Source of the DNA: Delphinapterus leucas | Lineage: Eukaryota; Chordata; Mammalia; Artiodactyla; Monodontidae | Length of the DNA: 64,000 nt | NCBI RefSeq assembly: GCF_002288925.2 | Contig: NW_022098049.1 | Location: 3,063,936-3,127,935 of the forward strand | Direction of reading: 5' to 3' | Shown: positions 48,371 through 60,450 of the stretch, piece by piece | How the letters are laid out: each line of letters begins with the position of its first letter | How positions within the stretch are numbered: position 1 is the stretch's first letter | Position numbers and translations under genes: made by a program | Notes under the pieces: generated by a model | What the model was told of the DNA's origin: nothing | The model's database searches: none | Seen by the model: the letters and a program-made list of their open reading frames with translations, nothing else

Positions 48371-49654
48371 AGAGGAATGTCTGAGAAACTGATTTCTTCT
48401 AGTGAAGAAACAGTTATCTGAAGTTCTGCAATTTCTTCAGTATTGCTTCACTTCAGTTTCAATTCTTCCATTCAGTGAAAGTAAAATTAAATATATTTTT
48501 ATTTTGAAAATATCTTGCATAGAACATGTTAATAAAAGTGCCCATTTATACATTTCTCGAGCTATCAAGTCTGTCTGAAAATGTGCACAGAGACATCTGG
48601 AAAACCGTCTACCAAATATTATAATGGAATATTTCTGGGAGCTAAGATTTGGACCAATGTGCTGTTTTCTTGTTTGTACTTTCCTCCATGGCCATAGTTT
48701 TGTTTTTTGTTTTTTTAAAATAAGGGTCATGTATCATTTTTATAAAAACAATGAAGTCATTACATTAAAAAAATTTAAGATCAAATTAGCATTTCTGGCA
48801 ACAACAGCACCGTGAATTTACAATCCACCCAAACCCTAAAGTCTGTTTCGTGCATGCTGCTAGATCACAACCACCAATTCTGCATTTGGCCATTTGGGAC
48901 CTGCTTGGCCCGACTGCAGGTGCTGGATTTATTCCTCCAAGCGGCAGTGTGCTCCCAACAGGACACTGGGCTGCACCTGGCCAGGGAAGCTGTCTGGCTG
49001 GCTACTGGCAGAAGTCCTCTGGCAGCTACATCTGAGCTACTGACACCAACACCCATGCACAGGTCCTGTCCTCATCTGCTAAACCACTTCGCCTCCATCC
49101 CATCTTTGTGCCCCAGGGGGTCTCTTCAACCCAAAAGCATAACTTTATTTGTGTTGAACGAAACGTTGTGAGGGCTCAGGCTACCTTTCCAGGCCCATCA
49201 AGACACTGTGGGGTCCCAAGTATAGCACCTAATTAATATATTTACAATTTTCTTATCAAGTCCTGGTATGAACATGCCTTCTACATTTACCTCCAAGTAA
49301 TTAAGGGTAAAGGCTGAGATCAGAGTCCTCTGGCTGGTCACTAGAGATCTCTGTCCAGACGGAAATCAGTTAAGCATCCTTAAGGGCACAAGAGTGCAAC
49401 TAACCAATCACAGCCTCAGCTAGGCACCCCTTCTCTTTCTGGTCCACAAGACAGTATGAGAAGGTTTATGAAAGGCCTGAGGACGTTCAGAGACACGGAC
49501 CATCAACTTCTAGCCAAAGGAACCATCATCGCTCATCTGCACATAGGACACGAGAGCCAGGTCCTCCTCTCCCCAGCTGCAGCCACTCCCATCCACGGAA
49601 CCGCCGAAGAAGGTCACTGAGATGATCCATAATATTTCTTAAGAAAAAGGTGAG
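48371..49654. other. Single-copy intron sequence
   Basis: No gene recognised. Confidence 0.4.
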
Positions 49655-49982
49655 GGGCTTCCCTGGTGGCTCAGTGGTTAAGAATCCGCCTGCCAATGCA
49701 GGGGACAGGGGTTCGAGCCCTGGTCCGGGAAGATCCCACACGCCGCGGAGCAACTAAGCCCGTGCACCGCAACTACTGAGCCTGCGCTCTAGAGCCCGCG
49801 AGCCACAACTACTGAAGCCTGCGTGCCCAGAGCCCGTGCTCCACAACGAGAAGCCACCACAACGAGAAGCCTGCACACCGCAACGAAGAGTAGCACCCCC
49901 CGCTCGCCGCAACTAGAGAAAGCCCGCGTGCAGCAACGAAGACCCAATGCAGCCAAAAATAAATAAGCTAATTAAATTAAAA
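49655..49982 (+). mobile_element. CHR SINE, long form
   Basis: The target duplication AAGAAAAAGGTGAG lies at 49641-49654 and 49983-49996. The long body has the CCACAACTACTGA units. Confidence 0.95.
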
Positions 49983-50229
49983 AAGAAAAAGGTGAGGCAC
50001 ATTCACTGAAAACACGCCAGAATGGCAAACGGCCTGCGCAGGGAGCCCCAAATCCTGAGTTCTAGCCACAGCCCTGGCAGTAAATTATGGGGGGTAAGTC
50101 ACTTGACCTCTCAGGCCAGTTTCTTATAATGATCAACAAAAAAAATGCATAATTCCATCACTGTTATTGAACACTGACATCACGGAACACTGAAAGAATG
50201 TTGGGAAGGAATAAGGAACACAAACTCCA

Positions 50230-50400
50230 GGGGCCCATCTCCTGGCTAGAATCCTAGCTCTCCCGTCTGCCATGGGACATCGGGCAGGTCGTCCGACCTC
50301 TGCCTGGGTAAGTCACCACTGCCTAGGGCTGGTGTGAGGAAGAAATGAAGTCAGACATCTAAAGTGCTCAGAGCAGTGCCAGGCACTCAGTAAGTGTCCA
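50230..50400 (+). repeat. MIR SINE fragment
   Basis: ATCGGGCAGGTCGTCCGACC and AGTGCCAGGCACTCAGTAAG fit a diverged MIR. Confidence 0.55.
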
Positions 50401-51733
50401 GTGACCTTTGACAGGATTGATCCCAGCGTCTGCAGGCTCCCAGGAATCTCCTTCGGGATGCTGGGAGAGATGTTTAAAACTCTCAAGGTCAGATGGTCCA
50501 CCCAGGCTGGGATCCCTCATTCTTAGTCCTAAGTACAGTTCGGACTGTGCATCTCACTATGAGTTCACCATAGTTAAAGCAGACACAGAGCATGGCAGTG
50601 GGACACACAGTGTCAGTCAACGTCTCTGCCGTTCCCAAGTACATGGCAGGTGGAGTACTTAAACCCCAGATGAATGTGCCTGAAAACAGCTGCTCAAACC
50701 ACTTTCAAAACTACTTATCTGCCCCCACTGGGAGCCTCATTCCAGTCTTTACCAAATTAGCAACAAAAGGAGGGTCCCCGCTCCAGTTAGGGGGTACAGC
50801 ACCCAGCTCTCTGCCTACGAACACCCACTCAGCCAGAAGAAGGCTGCCAACCGCAGCTCTCTCCCCACTTGATGATATTTGACAGTCTCTCAAAGAGTGT
50901 CAGGCCCACCTGTTTTAGGCAATATATAATTTAATGGATTCTTTAAAAAAAAAAAAAAGAACTTCTAAGAACAGAAGACAAAAACCTCCTTGTTGAGATT
51001 TTTTTTTAAGTGTATAAATGTTATTAAAATTTAAAGGCAAGGTGATGTTGGGTTGTTTCAGATTTTTTTTTTTTAAAGTTTCTTTCAAGGAAAAACAAAA
51101 AGTTTCTACCCACCTGAAAGTTTTACTACAAAAATTCAAACGCTTGGAGGAAGTGAGGAAGGAGGGAGAAGGCACCCGTAGGAAGATAAAATGGTAATTG
51201 AGAGAAAAAGCACTGGGTTGTTCTAGACGACAAGGCTGGGCAAAGGGGAGCAGACTCAAATTTCAGAAGAAATTTGCCAGTCGAGACACTGTGTACACTG
51301 AGAATCCTTTCAGAAAGCAAGTCCAACGTGGTCCTTAATTTTCTAATCTGCACCGCCCACCAAGAAGTCCCAGAAAGCTGTCTCCTGGGGCTATGTGTCT
51401 GGCGGGCTCTATTCACCATGCATCCCCAGAGCTATGAGAAAGCCTCAACACAGACCCCACTGCGGAGTTCAACAGAGAACATGGAAGGGTTTCACAGCTT
51501 TCCAGACATACCAAAGTCAACGAAAATAAGACGCCCACTGAGCGCCTGGGCTCTGCCAAGTCCAAAGTCACAGGTGAAGGGAAACAGGCTCTCCTCCCTC
51601 TGGAACCCTCTGAATTTCTTTGGAGAGGCAGGCAGGGAGGTTGTGAAGCCCTGACAGTTTGTTGAGAATAGAACTCAGATCACACAGGGTTCTGGGAGAA
51701 TGGAAGAGTTCCCCGTCAAAGCTGGTGTGTTTA
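50401..51733. other. Single-copy intron sequence
   Basis: A-runs or T-runs lie near 50945, 51000 and 51064. No gene seen. Confidence 0.4.
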
Positions 51734-51747
51734 CAAGCACGTGGAGG

Positions 51748-51969
51748 GGCTTCCCTGGTGGCGCAGTGGTTGGGAGTCCACCTGCTGATGCAGGGGACGC
51801 GGGTTCGTGCCCCGGTCCGGGAAGATTCCACATGCCGCGAAGCGGCTGGGCCCGTGAGCCATGGCCGCTGAGCCTGCGCATCCGGAGCCTGTGCTCCGCA
51901 ACGGGAGGGGCCACAACAGTGAGAGGCCCGCGTACCGCAAAAAACAACAACAACAACAAAAAAACCCAG
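51748..51969 (+). mobile_element. CHR SINE, short form with (CAA)n tail
   Basis: The target duplication CAAGCACGTGGAGG lies at 51734-51747 and 51970-51983. The tail reads AAAACAACAACAACAACAAA. Confidence 0.95.
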
Positions 51970-52159
51970 CAAGCACGTGGAGGGCTCTCTGCATCTAGCT
52001 GCCTGACCGTCTCCACTTCCCTACAGGGAGAGAGATGGGGCTTCCCTGAAGACGGGCTCTAACTCTGCAGCCACCAGTCGGGGCGCCCACCACACAGCCC
52101 CTCCGAAGGCTGTTCTCTCATTCTAACCTCCAGGGGGATTCAGCGATCTGGAAAACTCC

Positions 52160-52290
52160 TACTCAGCCGTCACCACCCAGCTCAAATGTCACCTTTTGCA
52201 GAGTATCCTGGGACCCACCTGCTTCCCTCATATCACGCAGTTGGCCATCTCTGAACCTGAGTCTCCCCCGCTGAACTGTGGGCTCGAGGA
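52160..52290 (+). repeat. L2 LINE fragment
   Basis: AGCTCAAATGTCACCTTTTG and CTGAACTGTGGGCTCGAGGA are L2 3' region phrases. Confidence 0.55.
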
Positions 52291-53394
52291 CAGAAAAATG
52301 GAGGGAGGAAGGAAAAGCATTTCCGATAAGAGGAACAAAGACAGGGAAGCAGAAACAGCACAAGTGGGCTCCTCCAAGGGACACCGGAGTGGTGCATTTA
52401 TGCTGGGAGGAGCAGGAGATGGAAGGATGGACAAGGGGACCATGGGCGGCCATCCAGGACAAGATCCAGGGTTGAACTACAAACGGGGCCTTCATCCAGA
52501 TGGCGAGTGACATAAATCCCAAACCAGCATGGTGACAAGAGAAGCTGGCTACCGCATCACATACCTGATGGCAGCCTGGTCCCTTGGGGAGTGGGGAGGA
52601 GAATGAAGTTATTCTCTTACTTCTGACGGAAAAAGACCATCTGATCTCCATCGACTCCCCAAGAGTTTGGTGGCCACCTAAGCAAACATGCAAGCGGGCT
52701 GCCCTGCCTACCCTCAAGGTTGAGCTCCAAGAACACCCCCGAGTTCCTGTCCTCTCCTCTGCTTTCCCCACAGCCAGACGGCTGGGCAGGCCACTTGCCT
52801 AACCCGAGTACAGGGCTCAGCCAGTGGTCATGCTGACTGGGGGCTCTGCTTTGCTTTGCTTTGTTTTGTATTAAACAGAGGCCTGGGATGGCATCCCACA
52901 CACGGCACAGCAGAATAAACTGCGTGTAACTCATCAGCCCGGCTGGTTAACGATGCCCCATAAATAATGCAGCAACTGCCTCTCCCAGCCCCGCCGCTGT
53001 GACAGCAGAACCTCGGGGCACAGCTGAGGGAATCAGACACCAGTGCTGCCACCTGGGGAACAGAGAGGAGCCGGGAGCCTTGGTGAGAGAAGGGACCGTC
53101 TGAGAGGAGCCAGAGACTGGAGGGGACTCTCACGAGGAGGCAGAATTCGGCTCAGCTGAGAATGAAACAGGGACCAGCGGGGACAGGCTATAGGGAGTCA
53201 GGTTCCAGCTCAAAAGTTCCAGACAGAGGCTGGCTCACCAGTGGTTATGGCTGATGAGAATCCAAGTCTTGGATATACAACTGGACAGGTCATCTCCCAA
53301 GCCCTTCTTTTCACCTTGACAAGCATCGCTGTCACCACCATCATCATTAAGCATCACCATGTTCTAAACGGTTGCTAGATGCCCGATACATAGA
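52291..53394. other. Single-copy intron sequence with (CTTTG)n
   Basis: A CTTTG run lies at about 52849-52868. The 202-residue open frame on the minus strand (52163-52771) overlaps L2 sequence and has no known domain. Confidence 0.45.
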
Positions 53395-53560
53395 TCAGCA
53401 TTTCTCCAATGTTAACTTTCATATCCATCACCTGGGGATCTTGCAAAAATGCAGGTTCTGATTCCCTTGGTCTGAGGTGGGGCCTGGATGTTGCATATTT
53501 AATCTGAGTAAGGCCGAGGCTGCTGGTCCACAGGCCACACTCGGAGGAGCACAGCTTGAT
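53395..53560 (+). repeat. MER5-like hAT-Charlie remnant
   Basis: CATCACCTGGGGATCTTGCA, AAATGCAGGTTCTGATTCCC, GGTCTGAGGTGGGGCC and GCTGCTGGTCCACAGGCC are the expected phrases. Confidence 0.75.
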
Positions 53561-54894
53561 ACACACACTTATTACCTGTTCACAAAAACCCAATGAGCCG
53601 GGTGCTCCTAATTATCTCACAGCTGAAGAAACCAAGGACCAGGAAGGTTGCATCCTAGTGGTCTAGGCTGAAACTTGATCCTAAATCTGCCTGACTTTGT
53701 GGCCCAAGCGCTGCCCTGATTCTGCTAAGTGCAAGCAGCAAGATGCACAGACCCAGCCTCCCGGCCCAGCCCCAGGGCTGCAGAAAGCCACTCAGTAGGC
53801 AGGCTGGGTCCTGCTTTATACTGGGTTCAGTAGGAGCCCAGACAAAGTAAAGTGGAGACCAAGGGCTCCAAACACATAACCCCCGACTACAACCGCAAAG
53901 GCCCTGGACAAGCTGTAACATCAACCTAGGAATGGTCAAGATTCTCAACCATGTGAAAAAGAAAACACAAAACAAAGAAAAGCTCTTTGTGCAAAAAACG
54001 TCTGATAGAAATGCACGGGAAATGTTCAGTCACCACCATTAGCAGTGTGATTATGGATAATTCTGTTAAGTCTTCAGGTTTCCTGTGGATACCAGAACTG
54101 ATCTGCTTCTCCCAGGAGGTTGGAGAGCCTGTCTGGAGCATCTCTATAGGCTGCTGCCACCACCCCTGCCACCGGGTCTCTCCCCAGGGTGGGTGTGAGG
54201 AACGCAGTCCATATCATCCCTCTCCTTCTTCTTCTAGGGACACCCCTTAGTGACCTCAGGCTTTAGGGAAACGAAAAGCAAAGCTTCAAGAGGAAGTTTC
54301 TGACCAAAGCAGGAGTGCCTCTGGACTCCATGCTTCTTGAAGCACAAGGCAGGAATGTGCAGCTTCCAGAAGTGGGTGCCTGTCACAGCTTTGTCCCCAG
54401 AGCCATCCTTCCCCACCCCATCCTACAAGATGAAGGGCTCCCAAGATCCTCTGATGAAAGGCGCTGCGTAAGCCCAAAACCATTCCTGGGCTTTTATTTT
54501 CTGATTGCGGCTTGCCTAATCCACTAATTATCCCTGTCCATCAAGTGGATGGCAGCCACTCGGATAATCAGTGGTTGCCTCCTTGCACGCCCACCCTCAC
54601 CCACCTACTCAAGCTCACCAGCAATAAATATGCCTGTGAAAAGGACCTTACAGCTCTGTGCACACTTCGTGGGCACTGCCACCTTCCACTAAACAGATTT
54701 CCCCTTCCACTGAACTCCACAAGCCCCAATTCCCAGCCGGGCTATTAGGAATGACACCTGGGTGGGTACCACAAAAAAGGGCCGTGTTTGTTACTTCTAT
54801 AGTCATTGCCCTTTTTTAGTGTCATTCCACTGAATGTCCTTCTCTTTGCCTGGATAGAGGACCCTGATGGGCAGTCTAATCCAGTGTCTAAAAG
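53561..54894. other. Single-copy intron sequence
   Basis: A MIR scrap may lie near 53565-53650. No gene seen. Confidence 0.4.
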
Positions 54895-55120
54895 GATCAG
54901 TGTGGTCTAGTGGGTTGAGTCAGGCTGCCCAACATCAGATCTCCCCACTGGAGACCTAAGTGACTCAGTTTTCCATTGCTGCTCTGTCTTCATCTGTAAA
55001 TGATAGCCTCGGTAGTTCCCACCTCAAAGGATGTTAACGAGAGTAAGTGAAAGAATACGAGGGCATAGAAGGATGACTAGCACTTAGAAACTTAGAACTC
55101 CAGAAATGCCAGCAACTGCT
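54895..55120 (+). repeat. MIR SINE fragment
   Basis: GTGTGGTCTAGTGGGTTGAG, CTTCATCTGTAAATGATAGC and CAAAGGATGTTAACGAGAG suggest a diverged MIR. Confidence 0.5.
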
Positions 55121-55195
55121 ATTTTAATGAGTCAACATACAAGGCCAGCCACCCTGACTGGGACATTTAATGAGCACCTACTATGCACAGGCACC

Positions 55196-55209
55196 GGGGG
55201 GGGGGGGGG
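55196..55209. repeat. G14 run
   Basis: Fourteen G in a row; length is likely unstable and error-prone. Confidence 0.9.
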
Positions 55210-55689
55210 TTAAAACAGGCCAGAGTGTTGAGGAATGCTGCTGTGAAAGCCACCAATCCCAAAGCCTTCGGAGGGCACCACACTTCAGATATAAAGCACT
55301 GGAAGGTGGGGTTGGTGCAAATTTCTGGAGGGGGGTGATTCCTCACCGAGGTCTTAAAGGACAAAAGGGAATTTTCTGGGCCAAGAGGAAGGAAAGAAAG
55401 GACAGGAGGAAGCATTCCCTGCAGAAGAAAGAGAATTAGCAAAGGATAGGAAGTATAGAAGACTATGCTACATTCAGACATGAGAGTCATTCTGTTCACC
55501 TGGAACACATCCAGGGAAGGTGTGATCTGGGGGGCGGGGACAGGGTGGGAAGAGCAGGGAGATCCTTCCTACTCACTTCCTGAGCTGCAGAGGAGGCTCT
55601 TGGTGGCTCAGGGGGGCCCAAGAGCCACCCCCACTTCTACTTACTCATGGTACACTCCCAGCATGACCTCCCAGAGACTCACCACCGGG

Positions 55690-55860
55690 GAATGTCTGTT
55701 AAACCTGCAGATGCCTGAGCCCCGCCCCAGATCTGCACAATCAGAATCTCTGGGGGTGGGACCCAGGGGTCTGCATTTAACACATTCCCCAGGGGACACT
55801 CATGCTCTGATGGCTAAAATCACATACAGATTTGAGAATTATCGCTCTAGATAAGATGCC
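55690..55860 (+). repeat. MER5-like hAT-Charlie remnant
   Basis: CCTGAGCCCCGCCCCAGATC, AATCAGAATCTCTGGGGGTG and GTCTGCATTTAACACATTCC are typical. Confidence 0.65.
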
Positions 55861-56169
55861 ACATCCCTCTGAAGTCTTGGATACTGTGGTGTCAGCAATT
55901 TCTCAGTCCTGATGTTCAGACCTTGCTCCTTCAGAAGTAATCCCTGGGGATAAGCACTTGCACATGGGAATGTGAACTCATACACATTTTCTGAAAGGCA
56001 TCTGGCAATGGGTTTCAAGAGCCATGAAAGTATGTACCTTTGACCCAGGATAAATCCTTCTGGGGAAACCACCAGTGTAAGTCAACGTGTAGCTACAAGG
56101 ATATATTCACTGGAGTGCTGCTTATAATTAGTGAAAAACGGGACACAGCCTAATCACAAATCAGTATGT

Positions 56170-56535
56170 AACTGGCTCCCACCTCAGGGCCTTTGCACAT
56201 GCTCTTCCCTTAGCCTGGAACATTCATTATTTCTCTAATATCCACATACTTCATAAGCTGTTGCTCAAATGTCACCTTCTCTGTGAATCCTTCCCTATTT
56301 AAAAACTGCCACACTGGGTCTGCTTTATTTTTTCCCATTGCACATATCCTTCTAAAATATAACACAATTGACTTATTCAGTTTGTCTGTCCCAGACCCCC
56401 ACCCCCCCTCCACTAGAATCTAAGTTCCAAGAGGGCAGAGATCTGTGTCCATTTTATTTACTGCTGTGTCCCCAGCACTTAACACAGAACCTGGCACACG
56501 GCAGGTCCTCAAATGTGTGTCAACTAAATGAATTA
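56170..56535 (+). repeat. L2 LINE 3' end (well preserved)
   Basis: CACCTCAGGGCCTTTGCACA, GCTCAAATGTCACCTTCTCT, TAAGTTCCAAGAGGGCAGAG and CTGGCACACGGCAGGTCC give the complete L2 tail order over about 360 bases. Confidence 0.85.
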
Positions 56536-57764
56536 ACTACAAACAAACAAAACAATGGACCACCACACAGCCATTAAAACTGACCTGGCTTCTAATTACA
56601 CACACAGAAAGCACAAGTGAAAAGCTCAGTGTTAAAAGAAACTTCTGGCAGGGCACAGGCCGCAAGAGCCTTCATCTAAAACGTGTGTCCATAACCCACT
56701 TTGTAATCAAGTGGTTATGGGTGACTTTTATTTTTTACTTGCCTGAGGTTTTAGTTTTCCTTTCATTAACTTTCTATTACTTACATAATCTTGGAGAAGT
56801 AATCCCTCATGAAATGCTCTCAAAACATTTGCTAATGCTTTATGCTAAATGTAGAGGAAAGCTCTCTCCTTGGTGATTTAATTAGGGTGTCCCTAATTAA
56901 GGCCAGCACAACATCAAAGAGGCCAGGTTCCAGGGGATCCTTGCTTCAGGTCTACTCCCGGTTGCAAGACGATGCCCCTCCCCCAGCAGCAGCTCAGATC
57001 CTCCCAGTGCCCGGACGCCAAGGGCCTGGCCATCAGCTAGCTACTCCTGGCCCTGCTCCCCGCTACTTGCTTCCTATTGGGGTGCTTCATCCAATTATCC
57101 AGGCCCCAGATCACATCCTGCTGGAGAGCTGGCTTTGAAGGTTCAATAAACAATCACTTCAAAACAAAGAGGGACCATTAAACCAAACTCAAAGACTTCC
57201 TTAATGGCCTCCTCCTCAGCTGCCGGAGCTGCCGGCCGGGCTGGGGCAAGCTGGGCCTCAGAAGCGAAACTGAGGTCTCCCTGTGAACTAATCTCGAAGC
57301 CTTTCCAGCCTCCTACTGCACACAGCCCCCTTTCCTGAGGTGCAATCGTGTGGGTTGCAGAGCCACTACTGGGGCGACCCTGACAGAGGGGGTTTCTCCA
57401 GCAAAACAAACATACGTCATGTGGTTGTCACCTCGGACAACTGTGTCAGACCCTTGGGAACCACACCCCGCCTGCCCCCCACATACTTTCCTCTGCTGAC
57501 GAATCAGCGGCCCCCGGCTGAGTCTACCGCCCAACAACTTCATGTCGTTGGTGGGTCCAACTCCTCTTGAAATAAAGGGAGGCCTCCTGGGCCTCCTGAA
57601 GCAGCTCAGAGGACAGCCTAGATTTTTCTTGCTTTTTCTGGTTCATCCTGAGTCCTAAAGCTGTAGGTAGAATAATCTTCAAAGTAATTGATAACATACA
57701 CCCATTATGGAATCTGAAAAGGAAATCCTAAAATGCTGAGAGAGACAGCTCAGCACTGTGGATT
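56536..57764. other. Single-copy intron sequence
   Basis: GC-rich around 57200-57260 but without a clear CpG island. No exon recognised. Confidence 0.4.
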
Positions 57765-58020
57765 AAGGGTACAGACTCCGGAGCCAGACTACCTGGGCTC
57801 AACTCCCAGTTGTACCTCTTGATAGTTGTAAGATGGGGGCAAATGGCTTAACCGCTCTGCACCTCAGTTTCCCCATCTGCAAAATGGGAATTATAGCAGT
57901 AATTCCCTCACTGTTAGATGGACTAGTATTGAATAACTACCTCATTGGGTTGTTGGGAGGATTAAGAGTCTTTGTAAAGCACTAGAATAGTGCCTGGTTG
58001 TACCATAAAAATGCTTGTTA
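57765..58020 (+). repeat. MIR SINE, near full length
   Basis: GACTCCGGAGCCAGACTACC, GGCTTAACCGCTCTGCACC, TCAGTTTCCCCATCTGCAAA and GGTTGTTGGGAGGATTAAG cover most of MIR. Confidence 0.85.
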
Positions 58021-58089
58021 AGTAAGTAAAATAAAACTCAGGTCTCAGCTTGGGGGTCACCCGTATCAAAAGCCTCCCCCTGATTCTGT

Positions 58090-58290
58090 CTTCCTACTCC
58101 AAATGAGAATCAGAGGCCTTCCCCAGGCCCCCCTCAAACTCTTGTGCTGACATCTATCATGGCACAGATCACACGGATTTCTAGTTACTTGTCTCTTCCT
58201 CCTCTAGACTAAACAATTTTCGGGCAAGGTCATAGGTGTATCTCTACCCCCCAGCAGTGCCTGGCCCAGAGCAGTCGTCATATTTGTTGA
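58090..58290 (+). repeat. L2 LINE 3' fragment
   Basis: CAGTGCCTGGCCCAGAGCAG and the preceding CTTGTCTCTTCCTCCTCTAG match L2. Confidence 0.6.
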
Positions 58291-58479
58291 GTATGTATAC
58301 TGTGTTCTCTCAAATTATTTACACGCTGAAAGCTGAAAAGCGTTTCACTCTTGTCTATTGCATTATCAAAGCGAAGATATATGTTTCTTATATTTTCTGA
58401 AACATCTGAGTGTCGCTGTCAGCAGGGTACTCTGCTGGAAATTACTAGGTTGGCTCCGATAGATACATAAGAGAGTTTT

Positions 58480-58680
58480 ATTCAGCATTCATTTTGTGCT
58501 AAGCCCTTTACATATATTTTCTCTTTTAATCCTCCACAACTTTAATAGAAGAGTATTACTCTACCCATTTTACAGGTAAGAAAATTAAGTGTCAAGGAAC
58601 AAGAGTAACTTGCCCAGAGTAATAGAGCTAGGAAGTGGCAGAGCCAGGCTTCAAAGCCCAAGGGCAACCACTTAAGGTAG
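58480..58680 (+). repeat. MIR SINE
   Basis: TGTGCTAAGCCCTTTACATA, CTACCCATTTTACAGGTAAG and TAGAGCTAGGAAGTGGCAG are MIR. Confidence 0.8.
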
Positions 58681-59564
58681 AATGTAGTAAGTACTAGGTA
58701 GAATCAACATGAACTTGGAAAAATGCCCAAGGGCATCTGACCTGGTAGGCAGACGAGGGTCCAGAAATGAGGTAACTTTCTGGTGAGGCCTTGAAGGATG
58801 AGAAAGATTTCGATAATGCCGAAAACGGCACAGAAGCTCTTCCAAGCGGGACAAACAGCAAGAAAGAGGAGCACAGGATGTGTTCAAAGAAGCCAGGGAA
58901 TCCAGGCGGGGAGACACTGGGCACAGAGCAGGTCACTCTGCTGGGCCAAGTCACAGGTGGTCCCCAAGGCCTGGCTAAGACAGGTGGGCCATATTCAGCA
59001 AGTAGGCAGGTAGGAAGAACCCAAATATGGCCAAGTCTTGGGAAGGGACAGAAGCTAGTACGAAGCTGCTGCTAAAAGGCAGACTAGAGGCAAATGAGGC
59101 ACTTCTCTGGTAGTCACTCCGGAAAAAGAAGGAGCGACTCAAACAAGGTGAACAGAAAAAGATGGCCCTTATGAAGCAACTCAGTCTCCCCTTACACTGG
59201 TGTAAACAGCTCTAAACGGTTTTTTTCTTTTACGCATTAAATTAAAGGCCCTGAGGACCTCCGCCAGGTACACAGCCCTTCCCTGCCTTTATATACAGAC
59301 AGAGGGTTTGCAAACAGAGAAATGCCAATAGGCCCTGCTGAGCCAGATGAGGTTATAATGAACTCAGGAGTGATTTACTCAGCAAGAAAAAAAAAAAACT
59401 AAACTTCTCCATTTCCTGCAACTTCACTGCAAGCTCTAAATACAGCTCAGTAAAGGGTGGGGTCATGTTTGCCCTAAGAAGTGGTGGAGATAATTACTGA
59501 TTTCAAAACTTCAGAATACTTCATTCCCAAATCTGCAAGACAGAAAACAGAAAACAGCAGCAGC
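58681..59564. other. Single-copy intron sequence
   Basis: No gene seen. An A-run lies at about 59386-59398. Confidence 0.4.
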
Positions 59565-59745
59565 TAACATCTGAGTGCATGTACGCCAGGGACTGTGTGA
59601 AACCCTTTACAAGTACGATCTCATTTCAGAATCCCCCCCAACAACCCTATAAGATGGGTACTTTATGAGACCCATTTTACAGAAAAGGAAAATGAGGCTC
59701 AGAGATGAAGAAATTTGCCCACAGGATTTAAAACCAGACCTCTCT
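59565..59745 (+). repeat. MIR SINE
   Basis: ACAACCCTATAAGATGGGTA, CCCATTTTACAGAAAAGGAA and ATGAGGCTCAGAGATGAAG are MIR. Confidence 0.8.
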
Positions 59746-59887
59746 GACTCCAAGGTCAGCAATAGCTCCAGAATTTCTACAGGAGGGGTTTAGGGGCAGT
59801 GATGTGGCCAGGAGGAAACAGAATGTGGGCAGGAAGCCGTGTTGCCAAGCAAGCACACTGTTTTTACTTAGGTGGTATGTTATAGAT

Positions 59888-60085
59888 CTGCACTGTCCGA
59901 TATGTAGCCACTAGTCACATATGACTGTTTAAACTTAAACAAATTACAAGTAAATAAAATTTAAAAATCAGTTCCTCGGTTGCACTAGCCACACGTCAAG
60001 TGCTCAAAAGTCACATGTGGCTAGTGGCTAATGTATCTGACAATTTCCATGACTGTAGAAAATCATGCTGGACAGGACTATTACA
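59888..60085. repeat. hAT-like MER element, copy 3 of 3
   Basis: TCTGCACTGTCCGATATGTA, GCACTAGCCACACGTCAAGT and CATGTGGCTAGTGGCTAATG match the copies at 20871 and 36262. Confidence 0.65.
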
Positions 60086-60339
60086 GATCAACTAAAAACA
60101 GCCAAGGATTCTAAAGATGCTTTTTCTGTTGTTATTTTCCAATGTGTTCACTTTAATGTTGTTTCACTAAAAATTTATTCTTATTTTTAGTAACTGTAGT
60201 AAATACACATAAAATTTACCATCCTGAAGCCCAGTGGTGTTAAGCATATTCTCATTGCTGTGTGACCATGTAAAGATGCTTTTACTCAGACTTAGGCAAG
60301 ACTGAGAAAACACGTTGAGGGTGCTTAAACTATGTATAG

Positions 60340-60450
60340 CTGGGGGTGCTTTTAAAAATCCTAATGTCCAGGATGTACTCCAGAAGCACTGAAACAGACC
60401 CTCTGAGGAATTAGGGTCCAGGCATCAGTGTCTTATGGCTCCCAGGGAAT
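60340..60450 (+). repeat. MER5-like hAT-Charlie remnant
   Basis: TGCTTTTAAAAATCCTAATG, CAGACCCTCTGAGGAATTAG and CCAGGCATCAGTG suggest this family. Confidence 0.5.

Noticed and set aside
52163..52771. A 202-residue open frame on the minus strand
   Set aside because: It has no domain I recognise, overlaps L2 sequence, shows no splice or promoter context, and lies in GC-rich intron where chance open frames are common.
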